The position numbers and the translations under genes were made by a program. A stretch of DNA of 6,016 nt from Acidobacteriota bacterium. Its GTDB lineage: Bacteria > Actinomycetota > Actinomycetes > Actinomycetales > Micrococcaceae. The stretch lies in NCBI GenBank assembly GCA_019352125.1, contig JABBNV010000146.1, positions 1 to 6,016 on the forward strand. Reading direction: 5' to 3'. Shown here one piece after another: positions 5,450-6,016 of this stretch (position 1 is the stretch's first letter; each line of letters begins with the position of its first letter). The notes below the pieces were generated by a model that saw nothing but the letters and a program-made list of their open reading frames with translations, was not told the origin of the DNA and searched no databases.

Positions 5450-6016
5450 CTAGTATCCCAGCGGCTGGTTGTCGATCAAGCGGACCTGCCCGACCTGAGC
5501 CGCAATCAGCGCCAAAGCCTGCCCCGTAAAGGGCGTGTCCTGGCAATTGGAACCGGTGATGGCCAACGTTTCCGGGTCCACCACCTCGAAGTAATCTAGC
5601 TTTACCCCTGGCGCGCTTTCCACCAGGGCTATCGCCGAATCAAGGTCCAGGGGCTCACGAGCATCCGCCCGTTCCTTGAGCAAGCGCAAGGAACGGAAGA
5701 GCACCAATGCTGCCTCTCGCTGATCCGGGGCGAGAAATCGGTTCCGGCTGGAGAGCGCCAAACCATCTGTGTCTCGCACAGTGGGCACGCCCACAATTTC
5801 CACCGGAAAATTCAGATCCGCCACCATCCGCCGCACCAGCGTCAATTGTTGGGCATCCTTCTGGCCAAAATATGCGCGGTAGGTCCCTGCTGGCGAGAGT
5901 CCCGCGTGCAGGAGCTTGGCTACCACCGTCAGAGCGCCGTCAAAGTGGCCAGGCCGGGAGGCTCCTTCAAACACCGTACCCAGTGCGCCGGAGGAAATAC
6001 GCACCATGGGATCTCC
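5450..6016 (-). CDS. panC: Pantothenate synthetase (pantoate-beta-alanine ligase), C-terminal part
   Basis: PanC joins pantoate and beta-alanine using ATP, the last step of pantothenate (coenzyme A precursor) synthesis, in the cytoplasm. The visible 188 residues are the C-terminal two thirds and the frame is open through the right edge, so the true start lies outside. The methionine codon at 6005-6007 is internal: it is preceded in frame by Gly-Asp-Pro. Diagnostic motifs are EGASRPGHFDGALTVVAKL (residues 17-35 of the fragment), FGQKDAQQL (50-58), VEIVGVPTVRDTDGLALSSRN (72-92, ending in the KMSKS-equivalent LALSSRN) and the C-terminal VRLIDN (178-183). The N-terminal HIGH-type motif is missing only because of truncation. 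The gene ends in TAG at 5450-5452, 23 bp before the MFS gene. No panD follows, unlike in M. tuberculosis. Confidence 0.96.
   Translation of the reverse strand, partial: GDPMVRISSGALGTVFEGASRPGHFDGALTVVAKLLHAGLSPAGTYRAYFGQKDAQQLTLVRRMVADLNFPVEIVGVPTVRDTDGLALSSRNRFLAPDQREAALVLFRSLRLLKERADAREPLDLDSAIALVESAPGVKLDYFEVVDPETLAITGSNCQDTPFTGQALALIAAQVGQVRLIDNQPLGY

Noticed and set aside
5427..5546. N-terminal extension of the MFS frame
   Set aside because: It overlaps the end of panC in another frame and adds Gly/Arg-rich sequence without membrane character before the normal cytoplasmic N-terminus.
6005..6007. ATG as a panC start
   Set aside because: The frame stays open upstream (Gly-Asp-Pro) to the edge, and the fragment lacks the N-terminal third of PanC. 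It is an internal methionine.

Overview
The window looks like chromosomal core sequence from a high-GC Gram-positive bacterium (Actinobacteria), most likely a relative of Arthrobacter in the Micrococcaceae. The evidence is an Lsr2 nucleoid protein, an actinobacterial ClpC, the order lysS - lsr2 - clpC (the same order as Mycobacterium tuberculosis Rv3598c-Rv3596c), and start regions that look leaderless. Hand-counted GC ranges from about 34% in the lsr2 promoter region to about 64% in the 5' half of lysS. That is moderate for the group. The genus is inferred, not proven.

Layout, left to right. The 5' 278 codons of clpC (minus strand) run off the left edge. A 130-bp regulatory gap follows, with two ClgR-like palindromes whose centres are 20 bp apart. 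Next come lsr2 (minus), an AT-rich lsr2 promoter and leader, a 51-codon single-pass membrane protein gene (minus), and lysS (minus). A 73-bp divergent promoter region separates lysS from an alpha/beta hydrolase gene (plus). The hydrolase gene overlaps tail-to-tail by 28 bp with a DHA2-type MFS exporter gene (minus). Upstream of the exporter is the 3' part of panC (minus), which is cut by the right edge.

Functionally these are mostly housekeeping genes: pantothenate synthesis (panC), lysyl-tRNA charging (lysS), nucleoid organisation and silencing of AT-rich DNA (lsr2), and regulated proteolysis (clpC). The hydrolase and the drug-exporter-like MFS gene sit between panC and lysS, where M. tuberculosis has panD, coaX and Rv3599c. 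They look like a lineage-specific accessory pair.

I see no mobile element, CRISPR array, tRNA or rRNA, and no convincing new multi-gene system. The points most worth a second look are regulatory: paired ClgR-like sites before clpC; -10-like hexamers placed exactly 7 nt before the start codons of lysS, the hydrolase and the MFS gene; an AT-rich lsr2 leader with a tandem repeat; and the small membrane protein between lysS and lsr2.
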